Part shown: piece by piece, positions 42,349 to 54,650 of the stretch | How positions within the stretch are numbered: the first letter of the stretch is position 1 | How the letters are laid out: each line of letters begins with the position of its first letter | Assembly: GCA_946965045.2 (NCBI GenBank) | Contig: OX337228.1 | Coordinates: forward strand, 6,510,001-6,574,000 | DNA from: Epithemia pelagica | Lineage: Eukaryota > Bacillariophyta > Bacillariophyceae > Surirellales > Surirellaceae | Direction of reading: 5' to 3' | DNA: 64,000 bases | The notes under the pieces: generated by a model | Seen by the model: the letters and a program-made list of their open reading frames with translations, nothing else | Databases searched by the model: none | Told to the model about the DNA's origin: nothing | Made by a program: the position numbers and the translations under genes

Positions 42349-45300
42349 ATGGCAGCCGGCCCATCATGGTTCGAGTGGTCAATGTCCCCACCCAAACAAC
42401 GACGACAACGACGACAACGACAACGACCAATACCAACCACCACAAGACAAGATCGTCCTCGACCACCAAGACTGTGGATCTCTAAGGCAAGACCTGTGTC
42501 GTTGTCGTCCATCCTCCAACGACGAGGACGACCACCACCATCTGCTGTTGTGAGTGGTTGGTGGTCGTTGGTGGTTCGGGTGGTGGCGGCCGCCCTGTTG
42601 GTGCTGTGGAGTAGTGGGGAGTGCCACAGTCCTACCATGACATTGACACTGACAACGCAAAGGGCCGGTTGGCCTTGGCGACTTGTACAACGACGGTCCA
42701 GGGCTGCCAGTGTCGTGGTCTCGGCCTTTTCCAGCAGCAGTACCACCCCTTCCAGAAGCACCAGCAGAAGACAAGGAAGAAGAAGGATTCACGATCCACC
42801 ACCATCATCACCACTTGTCCACCACCACCACTTTGGATCGTTCTTCCACTCGGTTCGTCCCTTCTCGACACGAATCTATGGTGAATGGACCGACGACCAC
42901 AACAAGGACAATGACGACAATGACGACAACCACCACCACCACCAGGATGCACCACCACACAATGAACCACCATCCTCCTCCTCTTCCTCGCTCTTGTCGT
43001 CGTCGGGCATTCTCGACCAATTGAATCCAGCCCAGACCCAAGCCGTGACACAACCCTTGCACGCCACAACCTTGGTGGTGGCCGGACCGGGATCGGGCAA
43101 GACGCGGGTCTTGACGTGTCGCATTGCCTACTTGTTGCTGGAAACTGCACAACTCGATCCACCACCACAACCACCCGAACTGGGGGGTTGGACGTCCCAC
43201 CGTCGGGACCGTATCTTGGCCGTCACCTTTACAAGAAAGGCGGCCAATGAAATGAAGCAACGCTTGTACAAACTCTTGCCGCCGGACCATTCCGAACAAC
43301 AACCACAAGAAAACCCGGCCAAGTGGACCGAAGAACCAGTCCAACTCAATGACGACGACGACGAGGAGGATCATTTCAATGGGTACTATCCCGACGATGA
43401 GTACGAATTGGAGAACCAGTATGAGGACGACGATTGGCACCAGGTACAACAGTCCATGGACGAGGCTGCAGCCCAAAACCAGGCACCCCCCGAAGCAGCC
43501 ACGGCAGCCACGACAAGTGGTAGTGGTGGTGGAATGTACGAAGATGATGATGCCATTGCCTTTTATGACCAGGCCCTGCAACAAGACGAAGCTCATCATT
43601 CTTCTGCCACTGCTGCACCAACCCACGCCCAGGAACCCTTGCAACTCCCACGACCGCCACTGGGAACCTCTTCTTTTTCGGCATCATCTTCATCGACAAC
43701 CACAACGACACGACGACCATTCAATCCCCGACAGGAATTGTGGCGTGTCACCTTTGGAACCTTTCATTCCATTTGTGCCAAGATATTGCGTTGGAATATC
43801 CACGAATTGGTCCAAGCCCCCTCCGTCTTGAAACATACACCGGAAGGTCAAATTCCCGGTCTCGATACCAATTTTGCCATTGTCGATACCAGCGATCAAG
43901 AACGAATCATTAAACAACTCTTGAAGGAAAAGTGTCAAATCCCACCCAACAACTTGACAGTACCCATGAAGTCGATTCAAAATGGAATTTCCTGGGCCAA
44001 GGAGGCCTTTGCCCAGGGAGAAAATCCCTTTGATCCCCAAACCATGAATCCCTCCAGTGAGCGCAATAGAATTGTCAAGGCTATTTACCACGCCTATCGT
44101 GCCACGCTCTTTGCCAACAATCAGCTGGATTTTGACGATTTGATTTACTTGGCCCGCGAACTCTTGCTGGAATACGAGACGGTCCGACACCGGATGCAGC
44201 AACGATGGCAACATGTCTTGGTGGATGAATTTCAAGACACGTCCTTGACCCAACTCGATATAGTCCAACAATTGACCAACCGCAGTTTGTTGGTGGTGGG
44301 CGATGCCGATCAATCCATTTATGGCTGGCGGGGCGCTCATGCCAGCCTCTTGCAAGAATTTCCCCGTCATTTTGCCGGAACGCGCACCCTGTACCTCATG
44401 GAAAATTATCGATCCACGAGCAACATTGTCAAGGCGGCGCAAAAAGTCATTAGCTTGGATGAAACCAACCAGAACAAGAACAACAAGAACCACCAACAAC
44501 AACACCCGAGGACACTGCGACAGAACATGATTCCCCAACGAGAAGCCGGTCGCATGCCACGAGTCTTGGCATTGGAAAATGGCAAAGACGAAGGTACGTA
44601 CAAAGTGTCGCTCGAGGGGAACTCCCTCCCAGTGTGTGTGTGAAACGACAGAACATAGTATGTAGAAATGTGTTTGGCTTTACTCACACACTTGTGTGTG
44701 TGTGTGCTGTGCGTTGTTCTGACATGATGATGTTGTGCAGCAAATTTTGTCATTGGAAGTATCAAAGATGCCGTGGCCAAGGGGCAGTATAACGACGACC
44801 ATCAAGTCGCCGTACTCTATCGGACCAACGCCCAAAGTCGTTCCTTGGAAGAAGCCTGTGTCCAGCACAATCTACCCTATGTCATTGTTGGATCGGCCAC
44901 GAGCTTTTATCGACGCAAGGAGGTCAAGGATTGTCTCTGCTTCCTTCGATGGTTGGCCAATGGACAAGATCGAGGAGCCATGATACGAGCCATGGAAACA
45001 CCACCCAAAGGAATTGGGAAAGCGGCCTTGTCCGAGTTTGTTCAGTATTGCGATGCCGTGGCCGACCACTACTTGACAAACCTTGCCCATATTCGGCCTC
45101 CCACCTTACTTCAAATCTTGTTTGCCGTATCGGATCCCGAAATTCTTGCGGCGGACGCACCCCCGGCCGTGGACTATCTAGGAACCCGATCCAGGAAAGC
45201 CTTGTCGTCCTTTTCGGTCCAAATGCGGGATATCTACGCCAAAGCACATTCCAGTCCAGTGCATGTCCTTCTCACCTATATCATTGAGTCCCTGGGTCTC

Positions 45301-46698
45301 TGGAAGTACTTTGAAAAGCAGTCCAACTCCAAAGATGAGATGGAGGAACGCAAAGCCAATGTGCGAGAGCTTCAAAATGCCGCCCAGCGATACAATACCG
45401 GGGGACCCAGCATGCAGAAAACCAGAGAGTTTGATCCCAACAACCTAGGTACGGAGGAACTGTCCCCGCTGGACACCTTTTTGGAAGATGTTGCGTTGGT
45501 GACCGACATGGCGGATGAATCCAAGCGGAGAGCTTCGGAACGTCGGCTCGTGGCGAATCTCATGACGATTCATGCAAGCAAAGGTGAGAGAAACAAAGAG
45601 TCGCGTATGTATGTATGCGTTGGTCAGACGTTTGGTTCACTCACGGTCGTCGTTTGTCCAAACAAACAGGCATGGAGTTTGATTCCGTATACGTGGTTGG
45701 AAATGAAGAAGGGACATTGCCCCTTGCAAACGCGGATCCCGATGAAGAGAAACGACTTTGTTACGGTAAGCCGCCATGGATTCATGTAGACAAAATGAAC
45801 ATGGGAATACAAATAATATCGGCTCATGAACGTTTCTTGTTACGCAACAGTTGCCATGACCCGAGCCAAGTCGGAATTGGTCATGACCTGGAGAAAATCC
45901 ACCTCCATGTTTGCGGATCGCGAAGTCAAAAACGAATATCGAAACCGCAGCCGATTTCTCGATGAACTCGTTAAAAAGAAACGTGGTAGTAATGGTGGCT
46001 CTCGAGAAAGGACGACGACGAGAAGCGCTTCCAGGAAATCAGAACCTAGAACACATGGTATGCGATACTCTACATCAGCTGGAGCGTCCGAGCCTCGGTT
46101 CGACTCACGAGATCGTTCGAGATCACTGCACTCGGCTGCTCGAACGTCCGAGCCTCAGTTCGGTTCACGAGATCGGTCAAGATCACTGCACTCGGCTGCT
46201 CGAACGTCCGAGACTCGTCGAAAGTCACCGCCTCCGCTTGGTTCACGAGATACGACATCTGTATATGCAAAAAGTGTCTCCCAACAATCAGAACGACAGC
46301 CGCGACAAGTCAAACCTCGTTCTGCTGCCCCCAAAGCCTCACACTCCTTGTCCAGCACTTCCAATCCATCGTCCCTTGATCGGACAAGAGAGCAGTCGTC
46401 ACGTTCAAGGAGTCCAACGGCACCACGCCGCAATGACGACAGGGGTTCTTTTCAACAGAGTCGGAACGCCCGTGACAAGAGTCTATTGGTTGGCAAAAAG
46501 CTTGAGCAACCCACCTTTGATTCGACCCTATTCTTTCCTGTTGGGTCATTGGTGATTCACAGACAGATGGGGAAAGGATCGGTTCTGGAGCCTCCAGCTC
46601 CCACCGCCGACGTCGACCTACCTGTTTTGGTGGAATTCGCATCGGGACAACGACAAGTGTATTGCGCTCGAGGATCAGACTTGTCCAGAGTCTTTTAG
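42349..46698 (+). CDS. UvrD/PcrA-type SF1A DNA helicase
   Basis: ATP-dependent 3'-5' helicase of bacterial UvrD/PcrA (and fungal Srs2) type. Exons 42349-44593, 44741-45583, 45670-45765 and 45851-46698 join in phase for 1,343 residues, about twice PcrA. Motifs: Walker A VVAGPGSGKTRVL (about 242), AVTFTRKAANEMK, FGTFHSICAKIL, Walker B VDEFQDTSLTQ (about 625), VVGDADQSIYGWRGA, LMENYRSTSNI, HASKGMEFDSVYV and motif VI YVAMTRAK, the last two created only by splicing. Extras are a 200-residue Ser/His/Asp-rich leader, an acidic insert (about 325-460), 20-residue repeats rich in SRDRSRSLHSA, and a final PcrA-like tail (VGSLVIHRQMGKGSVLEP). The leader lacks a clear signal peptide; nucleus or mitochondrion is possible. 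Confidence 0.93.
46085..46204 (+). repeat. 60-bp tandem repeat inside helicase gene
   Basis: Two 60-bp units (46085-46144, 46145-46204) and the start of a third encode SEP[RQ]F[DG]SRDRSRSL; in frame, so repeat number could vary without frameshift. Confidence 0.85.
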
Positions 46699-46882
46699 TG
46701 CTATTCCTACGAACAAAAGAGGCTTGTTCCTTAGACCACAAGTTATCAACCGTGTATTAGTACCTTCAGTCCTATACGTAGTCGATATGTGGCAGCAATT
46801 GTTGTTTCAAGACCAAGCCTTTCAGATTATGAGATGGTTGTTGTAGCCCTGTGCGACACGCAAGAGGTTAAGTGTTTTCCAT

Positions 46883-48266
46883 TCATGTCGACGATCCATT
46901 TGTGTCTTCCTTTTTGTGATAGGTCATGTGAAACGGCACCCCTCTTAAATAATGCTCCACATCTACTTCATCGGTAAGCTTTCCATCCGGTCTCATGAAC
47001 GGCATGGCTTGTTCTGGTTCTATAAACTCTTCCATGACCGATTGTTTTTGCTCTGACCCAGAGCATACGACAAACTTTTTCTTGGTAAGTGGATCCAAAA
47101 AGGGGCTGACCATTTTGTACATGGCCTTGATCCAAAAGGGTGGATCCAAAACAACAAGTCGCTTGAGTCGTTCCGGAAAGTGATCTTGCAGCATTTTGGC
47201 CACACTCTTGGAGGCTTTCCATGAAGGCGCTACAGAGGAATCAAAGGTTCCAAAGTCCAAGACAACCATTATTTTTTCGTGCGAAGCCATGGACAAGGAC
47301 TCGGTCGCAGCCGTGGCTCGTTCCATTACGTGCAGCATGAGGTATAGAAAGGCATCGTCACTGGCTCCCGACGCTGTTCTCGCAAATACGGTCAAAATGG
47401 CAAGATTTCCCTTGTCATGACCCCGTACCACACATATTTGCTTTTTCATGTCGTCTTCAATCATGCCATTTATCTTGTGTGCCAGTTTGGTGTCCTCGTC
47501 CGACGCATATTCGACATGTGGTAGAAAACATGACCTTACCAAGTCCACGCGAATTTCCTGTGAAATAGAGACAAGAAGATTGAGAATCCTATTGACAAGT
47601 AGTTACTGGTCGGCGAGAGGGTTCATGGTGTACACTTACCTGTCGTTGGGCAACCGTACTTTTGACCATGGCCAATGCTTTTTTGTAGGGGTTCTTAAAG
47701 AGTGCGCGTCGGATTTCGCGAAGCGCCATTTTCTCTCTTTCGGCAGGTGTTGGAGGCCTCTCGGAGAGTGTCGCCAACCAATAGGCGTAGGATGTTTGTG
47801 CTGCAATTTCCACTTGTTCCGGAGTCAATTCTCCCAGCAGTTTCTGAATAGAAACACAGTACGAGCCAACGCCCAAAGGTGTGGTGAGAACATGATTGAC
47901 AATCCAGAAAGGAGACTGTGACAGCGGTACTGTACTCCAATAGATCGAGCAAAGTACGAACAACAAACCTTCATTTCCTCTTCATTTTCCCGTTTACTGT
48001 CTTCAAAAGGGATGGGTGAGTCCAAAATCGTTTGAATTGCATCTCGTGCAATGGGGAGATCGCCTGTAATTTTCATCTCGACAAGGATGGTCGTCAGCAC
48101 AGCGATCACGTCTTGGTTCGATACAAACTGGGTGTTCAAACCGTTGTTGGTTGGATGGTTGTGGATTAATCGTTGTTTGCTTCGTCGTTGACCTTCTTCT
48201 TACACTGTAGGGAGACCAATGATGAACTCGTAACAAATAAATTATGACGAGCCAACTTTTAGTCAT
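46883..48266 (-). CDS. CRAL-TRIO (Sec14-like) protein, four exons
   Basis: Exons 48266-48204, 48127-47969, 47843-47640 and 47557-46883 (introns 76, 125 and 82 bp, all phase 0, GTAAGA/GTTTGT/GTAAGT donors) give 366 residues. Exon 1 encodes a hydrophobic start (MTKSWLVIIYLLRVHHW); it is inferred from splice-site and phase fit, and the fallback start is ATG 48076. Exon 3 holds the helical leader (ELTPEQVEIAAQTSYAYWLA). The CRAL-TRIO fold follows: IMVVLDFGTFDSS, LQDHFPERLKRLVVLDPPFW, IKAMYKMVSPFLDPLTKKKF. The lipid ligand is unknown. It is a paralogue of 22951-24097 with a shared exon boundary before K-L-[VL]-x-E-L. It is divergent from the GH16 gene across only 164 bp. Confidence 0.85.
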
Positions 48267-48430
48267 GATCGAGTCGCTTTAGGGTCGCTTTACAAGACGC
48301 TTCTGTCTGCAAGCCGGCTAGGGAGGGTCGGGGGTCGGGGGGAACGTTTCCATCCCCCACAACCACAATCTAAGTTCATTTTACGATCTCTCGTCATCGT
48401 CGTCATGTCTCTTGGATACGACGACCAAAA
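48267..48430. promoter_or_regulatory. Compact bidirectional promoter
   Basis: Only 164 bp separate the divergent starts of the CRAL-TRIO and GH16 genes, so both promoters must overlap here and co-regulation is plausible. It contains GGGTCGCTTTA/GAGTCGCTTTA direct repeats and a G-rich stretch (GGGAGGGTCGGGGGTCGGGG) near 48325-48345. Confidence 0.45.
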
Positions 48431-50623
48431 ATGAGGAGATTTGGTGGTTATTCGGTCGTTTCGTTGCTTTCCTTGTTACACAGGTTCGAAATCCTTCCAT
48501 TGGCATGTCCGACATGGGTCGATCCAGATACACCTGTGGATCTGCATACTACGGCAGCACTGACCGAAGGAGATGATCGCGACTATCAATTGGTACGGCC
48601 CGTCGTGTACTAGATCTTGCATCGATCACAACGCCTTCGACGAACCTCTAATGCCCGTACACCTCTTTCTTCTTCTACTGTTGCTTAGATCTTTTCGGAT
48701 GAGTTTGAGCAAACAGGGAGAACGTTTCGTGATGGCCACGATCCAAGATGGACGGCAATGTGAGTGTTTGATGAATGGATGTTTGAGAGAAGCAACATTA
48801 TCACTCATGTTTGATGTATTTTTGACTGTTAAACTATTTCCATAACAGAAACAAGAACGACTGTGAGTAAACAGCCGGCGTGAAGGTTCAATCAAAGGTT
48901 CGAGGCATTCTAACAGATAAGATATCTTTGTATCACAGATACCAACTCTGCTCTTCACTATTACAGCCACGACAATGCCGAGACCTTGGATGGCATGCTC
49001 AAAATATCCACAGAACTCAAGAAGAATGTGTATCGGGCGTTTGATGAGAAACGAAAAAAGTTTTATGGGGCTCGAAAGTATGTACAATCTGCAATGCTTC
49101 AAAGTTGGAACAAATTTTGCTTTGTGGGCGGTATTGTCGAATTCTCCGCCAAATTGCCCGGGTCTCCCCGTGTCGGCGGACTTTGGCCAGCTCTGTGGTT
49201 ACTGGGCAACTTGGCACGGGCCACCTATGTCGGTTCTTCGGATTACATGTGGCCCTTTAGTTACAACAAATGCAATGACATTCACCGGCTAAGTCAGGAA
49301 ATTAGTTCGTGCTCCAAAGTCAATCATTATGGATTGGATCCTTATCAGGGGCGGGGGGCTCCCGAAATTGACATTATCGAATCCATGCAGGGAGTACCGG
49401 GAAAGTTACCGAGCACCCACGTCCAGCGCCCCTATCAATCTGCATCGTACCAAGTAGCACCTGGCATTGAAACGAACCGACCCGATGTCGGCTCCCGTCC
49501 AGTGCAAGGACGCTGGTACACTGATTTGGAATATGGCAACACAACAAACTCGGATTTGAATCCATTCTTCTATGGCGTCACCTTGGTTCACAAACCAAGA
49601 GACTATACCTACCAATCCGACGCCCTTTCCGCTAATATGCCGTTGAATGACACCCACTACGAGGATACTCACTTGTATCGTATAGAATGGGAACCCCCAG
49701 CTTCCAATGGGACCGGTGGATACATTCGATGGTACACAGACGATGATTTTGTGTTTGGCGTATCAGGGCAAAGCTTGTCGTTTATGGGAACGGAAATACC
49801 TTCCGAACCCATGTACTTGATCATGAACACTGCAGTGTCCAGCCATTGGGGATTTAAAGAACCGTGCCCCAACGGATGTGCTTGTGAATGTTTTCAATGT
49901 GGGAACCGAGACTGCGAATGTGGCTTACCCGATGGATATTGCGATAATTTCCCAGCCATTTTCGATATCGACTATGTGAGAGTATATCAGGCAGTCAATG
50001 ATCCACGACATATTTTAGGCTGTTCGCCCCCATCTAGACCAACCGATCTCTTCATTAAAGGACATGCCAAACGGTACATGGATGAAGACCAGAAGCAGCC
50101 ATTGAAACCGGTTATGAAAGGAGGTGGAAGTTGTACGGATCACTTCATGTGCGGAGGAAAGCAGAACCGAGGAAAGTGCGTCAAACGACAGTGTTTCTGC
50201 GCTGAGAACACGACGGGGCCTCACTGTTTGGCGCATGTAGGAGAAACGATCGAAGAAGAGGAGATATCTTTTGAAGGTACGTGATTTCTTATTGTCCACT
50301 GTCTTCTGTATGACTTTTGCTGTCATCTCAAGGATCCCTATGATGCAATGTGTTTAGTGTCGAGGATGATCTTTCCTTTGAGCTTTGTCATGGTCATGAC
50401 GACATTGTTTGCATGGTTGATGGCCTCGTTGGTAGTCACAGTGAAGCAAAGGAGAAAGCAACAAGGCTTTCGTTCAATGCCCATTGCTACACGAGAAGTA
50501 TCTCACTTCTACCCAATGCCCAAGGCATCCTATCAGGGTCCAATGGTCTCCACCAACTATGTATTGCCTCCCAGACCTAACACGGTTACCTACTGTGTAA
50601 TTGACGAACGAATGGTATCATAG
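48431..50623 (+). CDS. GH16 beta-1,6-glucan transglycosylase, KRE6/SKN1 type
   Basis: Membrane glycosidase-family enzyme thought in diatoms to add beta-1,6 branches to the storage glucan chrysolaminarin; in fungi KRE6/SKN1 serve wall beta-1,6-glucan. Five exons: 48431-48592, 48689-48759, a 14-nt microexon 48849-48862, 48939-50276 and 50358-50623 (616 residues). Splicing rebuilds IFSDEFEQTGRTF, WTAINKNDYTNSALHYYSHD and LDGMLKIST, all family hallmarks. The active site is APEIDIIES (ExDxxE, about 225-230), with GGLWPALWLLG ahead. A signal peptide opens the protein, a Cys-rich EGF-like segment (CTDHFMCGGKQNRGKC) lies near 515-550, and a C-terminal membrane segment (MIFPLSFVMVMTTLFAWLMA) is followed by a short basic tail. 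Fungal members instead have an N-terminal anchor. Confidence 0.93.
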
Positions 50624-50933
50624 ATCGGCATTGAATGAGACTTGTGTCGTTCAAAATGGTTAGACTGTGGAAGAGACCTCCAACGTTCGACTGATGGGTA
50701 ACAGGCCCCGGTGCAAAACTCAGCTACTCCTTCAAAACTGGTTCGCGTTCACTCTTCGGTCGTTTGTATCTGCCGCCAAATCAACGTTTGCGGATCCAAT
50801 CACCTACGACCGTATTTGGCAGCAGTGTTCTCATATATGGCCCAGTTCAAACCAGGAGCCTGATTCGGGAAGGATGAAGCAATGTGAGACACAAAGTTTT
50901 GCAGCTAGCTAGATCCGCGCTTGGATATTCCAC
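50624..50933. other. Convergent spacer
   Basis: 310 bp between convergent GH16 and glutaminyl cyclase genes. A possible last microexon of the cyclase (50859-50847) lies here. Confidence 0.4.
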
Positions 50934-52242
50934 TCACCGTATTTTGAACATTCGATCCCAGTACTTGCCCGTTACATAGATGACATCTTCATCCGCCGAG
51001 ACAGATATTCCATTGAGAACATTAGCACCCTGTTGATGTCTCTCTTCTTGTGGCCACAGTTGGCTAAAATCTACGCATAGAAATAGCAACCACAAAAAGA
51101 CAAGTTTCAGAGCAATGAACACAGGGAAAATCATTGTCCTGTTTTCCACAAATCACACGGTCGTACCATATTCTTTGATAACAGTTCCTGTTTGTAGGTT
51201 AATCACGAGGATGCAATCCTCATACCAGACATTGGCCAGCAGAAAACCTCTCCACATTTCCAACTCATTGATATTGGTTGCTGCCTCGCCACTCATTCGA
51301 AACACTGGTAGACGTTTTGTGAGTTGCACCGTCTTGGGATCCCAAAAGAGCAACTCATTGCTGCCATCCGAAGCAATGAAGGAATCCATTTCGGCACTGT
51401 AGGTTAACCCCCATCCTTCTCCCGTGGTGGAATGGAACCCAAATTCACTCGGAGCGGCATCCAAGTTATGGATATCGTACATGTACCCCTTCATCTGTTT
51501 ATACGTCAGCTGTACCAAGTACCCATCCAGGTACGTAAGCCCTTCTCCGAAATCTTTGGGCTTCATCTGCCATTTTCGTATCGTATGACCCGTGTCTGGA
51601 TCGAGCTCCTGTAAAACAGATGCCTGTTTCATCCCCGTCGACTCAAAAAGTCGTCCCTCCACAAAGCACAGACCTTCCCTAAACATGTTTCCGTTTGTGG
51701 ACGTTAGTCAAGGACTCTGGAGACCCACCATTGCGGATCAAGCGATCAGACAAGATAATAACTCACGTGAATGACGTCTTGTCATGATAGAGTTGTGCAA
51801 CGACCTCATATTTGACACCATCTTGCAGAGTAACTGGCGTATTGATCCAATTGCGAACTTCTTCATCATGTTTACTCGGTATAGGGTTGCCATGGTTGTT
51901 GGGATGATTTTTACTCCATCCTTTTCCGTGCCAATTCGAATACTTGCCCTGGGCAATCGAAACCTTGGTTTTGGTGTCATGGTTGTCAATTTCACCACTG
52001 CTGTGCGATTCCATGGCATCCAACAGACCGTCGCCTGGTGCCACCATGTACACTCGACCTACAACATATACCGTAAAGCCAACAATACAGGAGAACATGG
52101 CAATCAAGAAGCAAATGTTTTGTCGTCGGACGCTGGGGTGGTCGACAATGTCATTGTTGTCTTGTCCAAATCGTTCCGCGGCCACAACCTCATTCTTGTC
52201 CCTTGGTCCATTCGACTCCACCATTTCCACATCGACATCCAT
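50934..52242 (-). CDS. Glutaminyl-peptide cyclotransferase, membrane-anchored
   Basis: Converts N-terminal Gln to pyroglutamate on secretory proteins; five-bladed-propeller plant/bacterial type (PF05096), not the zinc animal type. Exons 52242-51767, 51678-51167 and 51070-50934 give 374 residues. A type II membrane segment (NICFLIAMFSCIVGFTVYVV) lies near 43-62, so the domain is lumenal. Family motifs are FTEGLCFVEGRLFESTG (formed at the first splice junction), DFGEGLTYLDGYLVQLTYK, GEGWGLTY, SDGSNELLFWDP, INELEMWRGFLLANVW and VLNGISVSADEDVIYVTGKY. The last codons CGG TGA contain a donor (GTGAGT); splicing to a CAG at 50861-50860 would end the protein R-L-L-V instead. ATG 52242 was chosen over an adjacent in-frame GTG. 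Confidence 0.9.
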
Positions 52243-53502
52243 CACTGCGTTTCAATACAGGTTCCAATACGATGATTGTCAAATATAAAGATATCTACCG
52301 GGCGACAAACGAGATTCTCTGCGGCGAAAGCACCCGTTCGATTCTTTTGAACGCATATAGGTCCTTCATGGTCGCATTACGGACCGAACGATCTGTTCAG
52401 GGAATGCGACCATGATGATGATGATGTTCCGGACTTTGAACGGCGCTTCCCAGTTTGGAGGAGGAGACTATACTAACAATTCAGAGAAATAGAACCATTC
52501 TGCTATGAGCGAATAAAGAGGAGAATGATGGAGTCTCATTTAAGTGTTCACGATGGATACAAGCAACAAGAACGTCATCCTAACGAAACTCATGGCTATG
52601 GTAAGGGAGAATCTATCGGTTATCTGTTTGAGACGACTTCGGGTCAAACTGTCATTGATCTTGTCGTCTGTCGAACCATGATCCCGATGTCATCCGATGG
52701 ACATTGTTGCTTGTTGTTGCTTGTTGCACCTCTGTTTGTTTCGTCGTCATCTGACCGTGTTCTTTAAAATCAAACGCGCAGGCGAAACAACGCGCGCTTG
52801 AGAACGAATGGATGGCGGTACGCGTACGCTGGGGAGATGAGATAATATTAGTTAAGCCTTAGTGGCTCCGTCTTCCCGTACTGAATCTACATGTGTGTCA
52901 CGTAGGCTTATCAAAGACCTTAAATCGTCGTAACGGAATTAGCGTTTGGGTCTCCATGTAAGACAACGTCCATAAGTCGTGGGTGTGTAAGTGGAGAGTG
53001 ATAATAGCTCAAATCCAAATTCTCTCATAAGTTCTGGAGGAGAACAATTAGAGGTCCTCGCGCAAACACAAAAAATAAAGAGGAACAACTTATGAGCTCT
53101 TAAGAGCCGACTCTCCTAAGTAGTAGCCTGGCGACCTCATCAAACATACACAGCATCAACCCAAGCACAAGAAGCAGCAAAGGTAAGCAAGTCTTCAAAC
53201 ATGCACCACAGCAGGATTGCGGACCATGGCGCAACCATGGCTGTCGACACAACCCGTTCAATCGAGATGCACTGACGTTGGGTATTCCTCGCTGGCGAGG
53301 ATTACGTAGCGAATGTACTGCAGTCTACGTAAAATTCGGATCTCGCTCGTGCACCGATGCACGATCTTGTCCTTTACTCTCTTGTTGTTGTGGGATCGAC
53401 GTAGAAAGTCTTTGTTTGTTTCGGTTGAGATGAAAGATTCAACCACTCTCATGTTCCTCATCAAATGCATTCCCCATTGTTGAATTATAGAACGTCGTTC
53501 AA
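52243..53502. other. 1.26-kb intergenic region
   Basis: Divergent region between the cyclase and HMG genes. A plus frame at 52528-52767 has no recognised domain. A small palindrome (GAGCTCTTAAGAGC) is near 53094. No gene is supported. Confidence 0.4.
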
Positions 53503-54546
53503 ATGACAGGAATTAAGGTAGAGGAACATGACTCTCCAGGAGGTGGATCGAAAGCTCTGGACAAGATACCCGTGTCCACGAAACGTCCCACCAAGAAGAA
53601 GCCCAAAGATAAGCCGAAGAGACCGCTGAGTGCGTACAATTTCTTCTTCAAAGAGGAGCGAGAGAAGATTCTGAAGGTTGTACTGTCGGACGAACAAACC
53701 GATACGTTCAATGAGCCAGATTCTGAAGATTATATCGATGACAAGACATTAGCTCGGTTGAGAAAAGAAGGGGGAAAAGTTAGTTTTGAAGAGATGGGGA
53801 AGCTGATAGGGCAACGGTGGAAGAACTTGCAGCCGGATCGGCTTACAAAGTTCTCAGAACTTGCGGCTGAAGATACCGATAGATACAAGAAAGAGATGCA
53901 GGGATACAATGGTCGACAAGAGGCAAAAATGAGAAGTGAAGCACTAAAGCCACAACCTGGACCAAGTTATCCACCACCGCAAGAGAGTTCGAAGGCTTCG
54001 GCAAGCATGGCACGGGCTCCTCCCGGTCCATCGTACGATATGCCTCCTGGCGCCAATCCAGGATATGGGGCTCCTCCACAAATGCAAGGATACCCTTACC
54101 CAGGTATGGAGTATGGTGGCTATCCTGCTATGCCCATGTATGGATACGGGGGTTATCCTGGCATGGGACAGCACGGAAGCGCACCTGGCTCAGTTTCAGT
54201 CCCCCCTGAAATGCCACCGCAGATGATGCCGCCAGAAATGCATCCTGGGGGCTCGTATCCGCAAGAGCCGCCTCCTTCTCGGGGACATCCTAGTGCGGGG
54301 ATGTATGGGGGACCATCAGGAAGCTATCAAAGTAATATGATGATGTCTTATGGGTGAGTACCTTTACGACCTACGTCAACGGTTTCGTTTTGAATCTCTA
54401 ACCTCATTGATTTTCTATCATTCAGGGGACAAAGTGGGGGACCTCCGCCTCAGTATCATGGAGGAGCATCCATGGAACATGGTGCTCAAGGAATGTATGG
54501 TTATGGGGCTGGGCCAGGACAAGGCTGGGGTGGACCTCATGGATAG
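53503..54546 (+). CDS. HMG-box chromatin protein with Pro/Gly/Met-rich tail
   Basis: Exons 53503-54353 and 54426-54546 join across a 72-bp intron (GTGAGT...TTCAG, phase 2) for 323 residues. The HMG box spans about 38-135: KPKRPLSAYNFFFKEEREKI, then VSFEEMGKLIGQRWKNL and FSELAAEDTDRYKKEMQGY. An insert of about 25 acidic residues (EQTDTFNEPDSEDYIDDKTL) between helices 1 and 2 is longer than usual; similar inserts occur in stramenopile HMG proteins. The lysine-rich leader precedes the box. The tail is low complexity (GYGAPPQMQGYPYPGMEYGG), probably disordered. DNA bending in nuclear chromatin is the expected role. The start ATG is first in frame. Confidence 0.92.
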
Positions 54547-54650
54547 ACCTAAAACCAAATTTCAAGGGGAAATAGTTCAATCATAATCTTATTACATAGA
54601 AAGGGGAAAAAGAAACGTGAGCTGTTATTAGACTCGTCTTTGTCCGCGAG

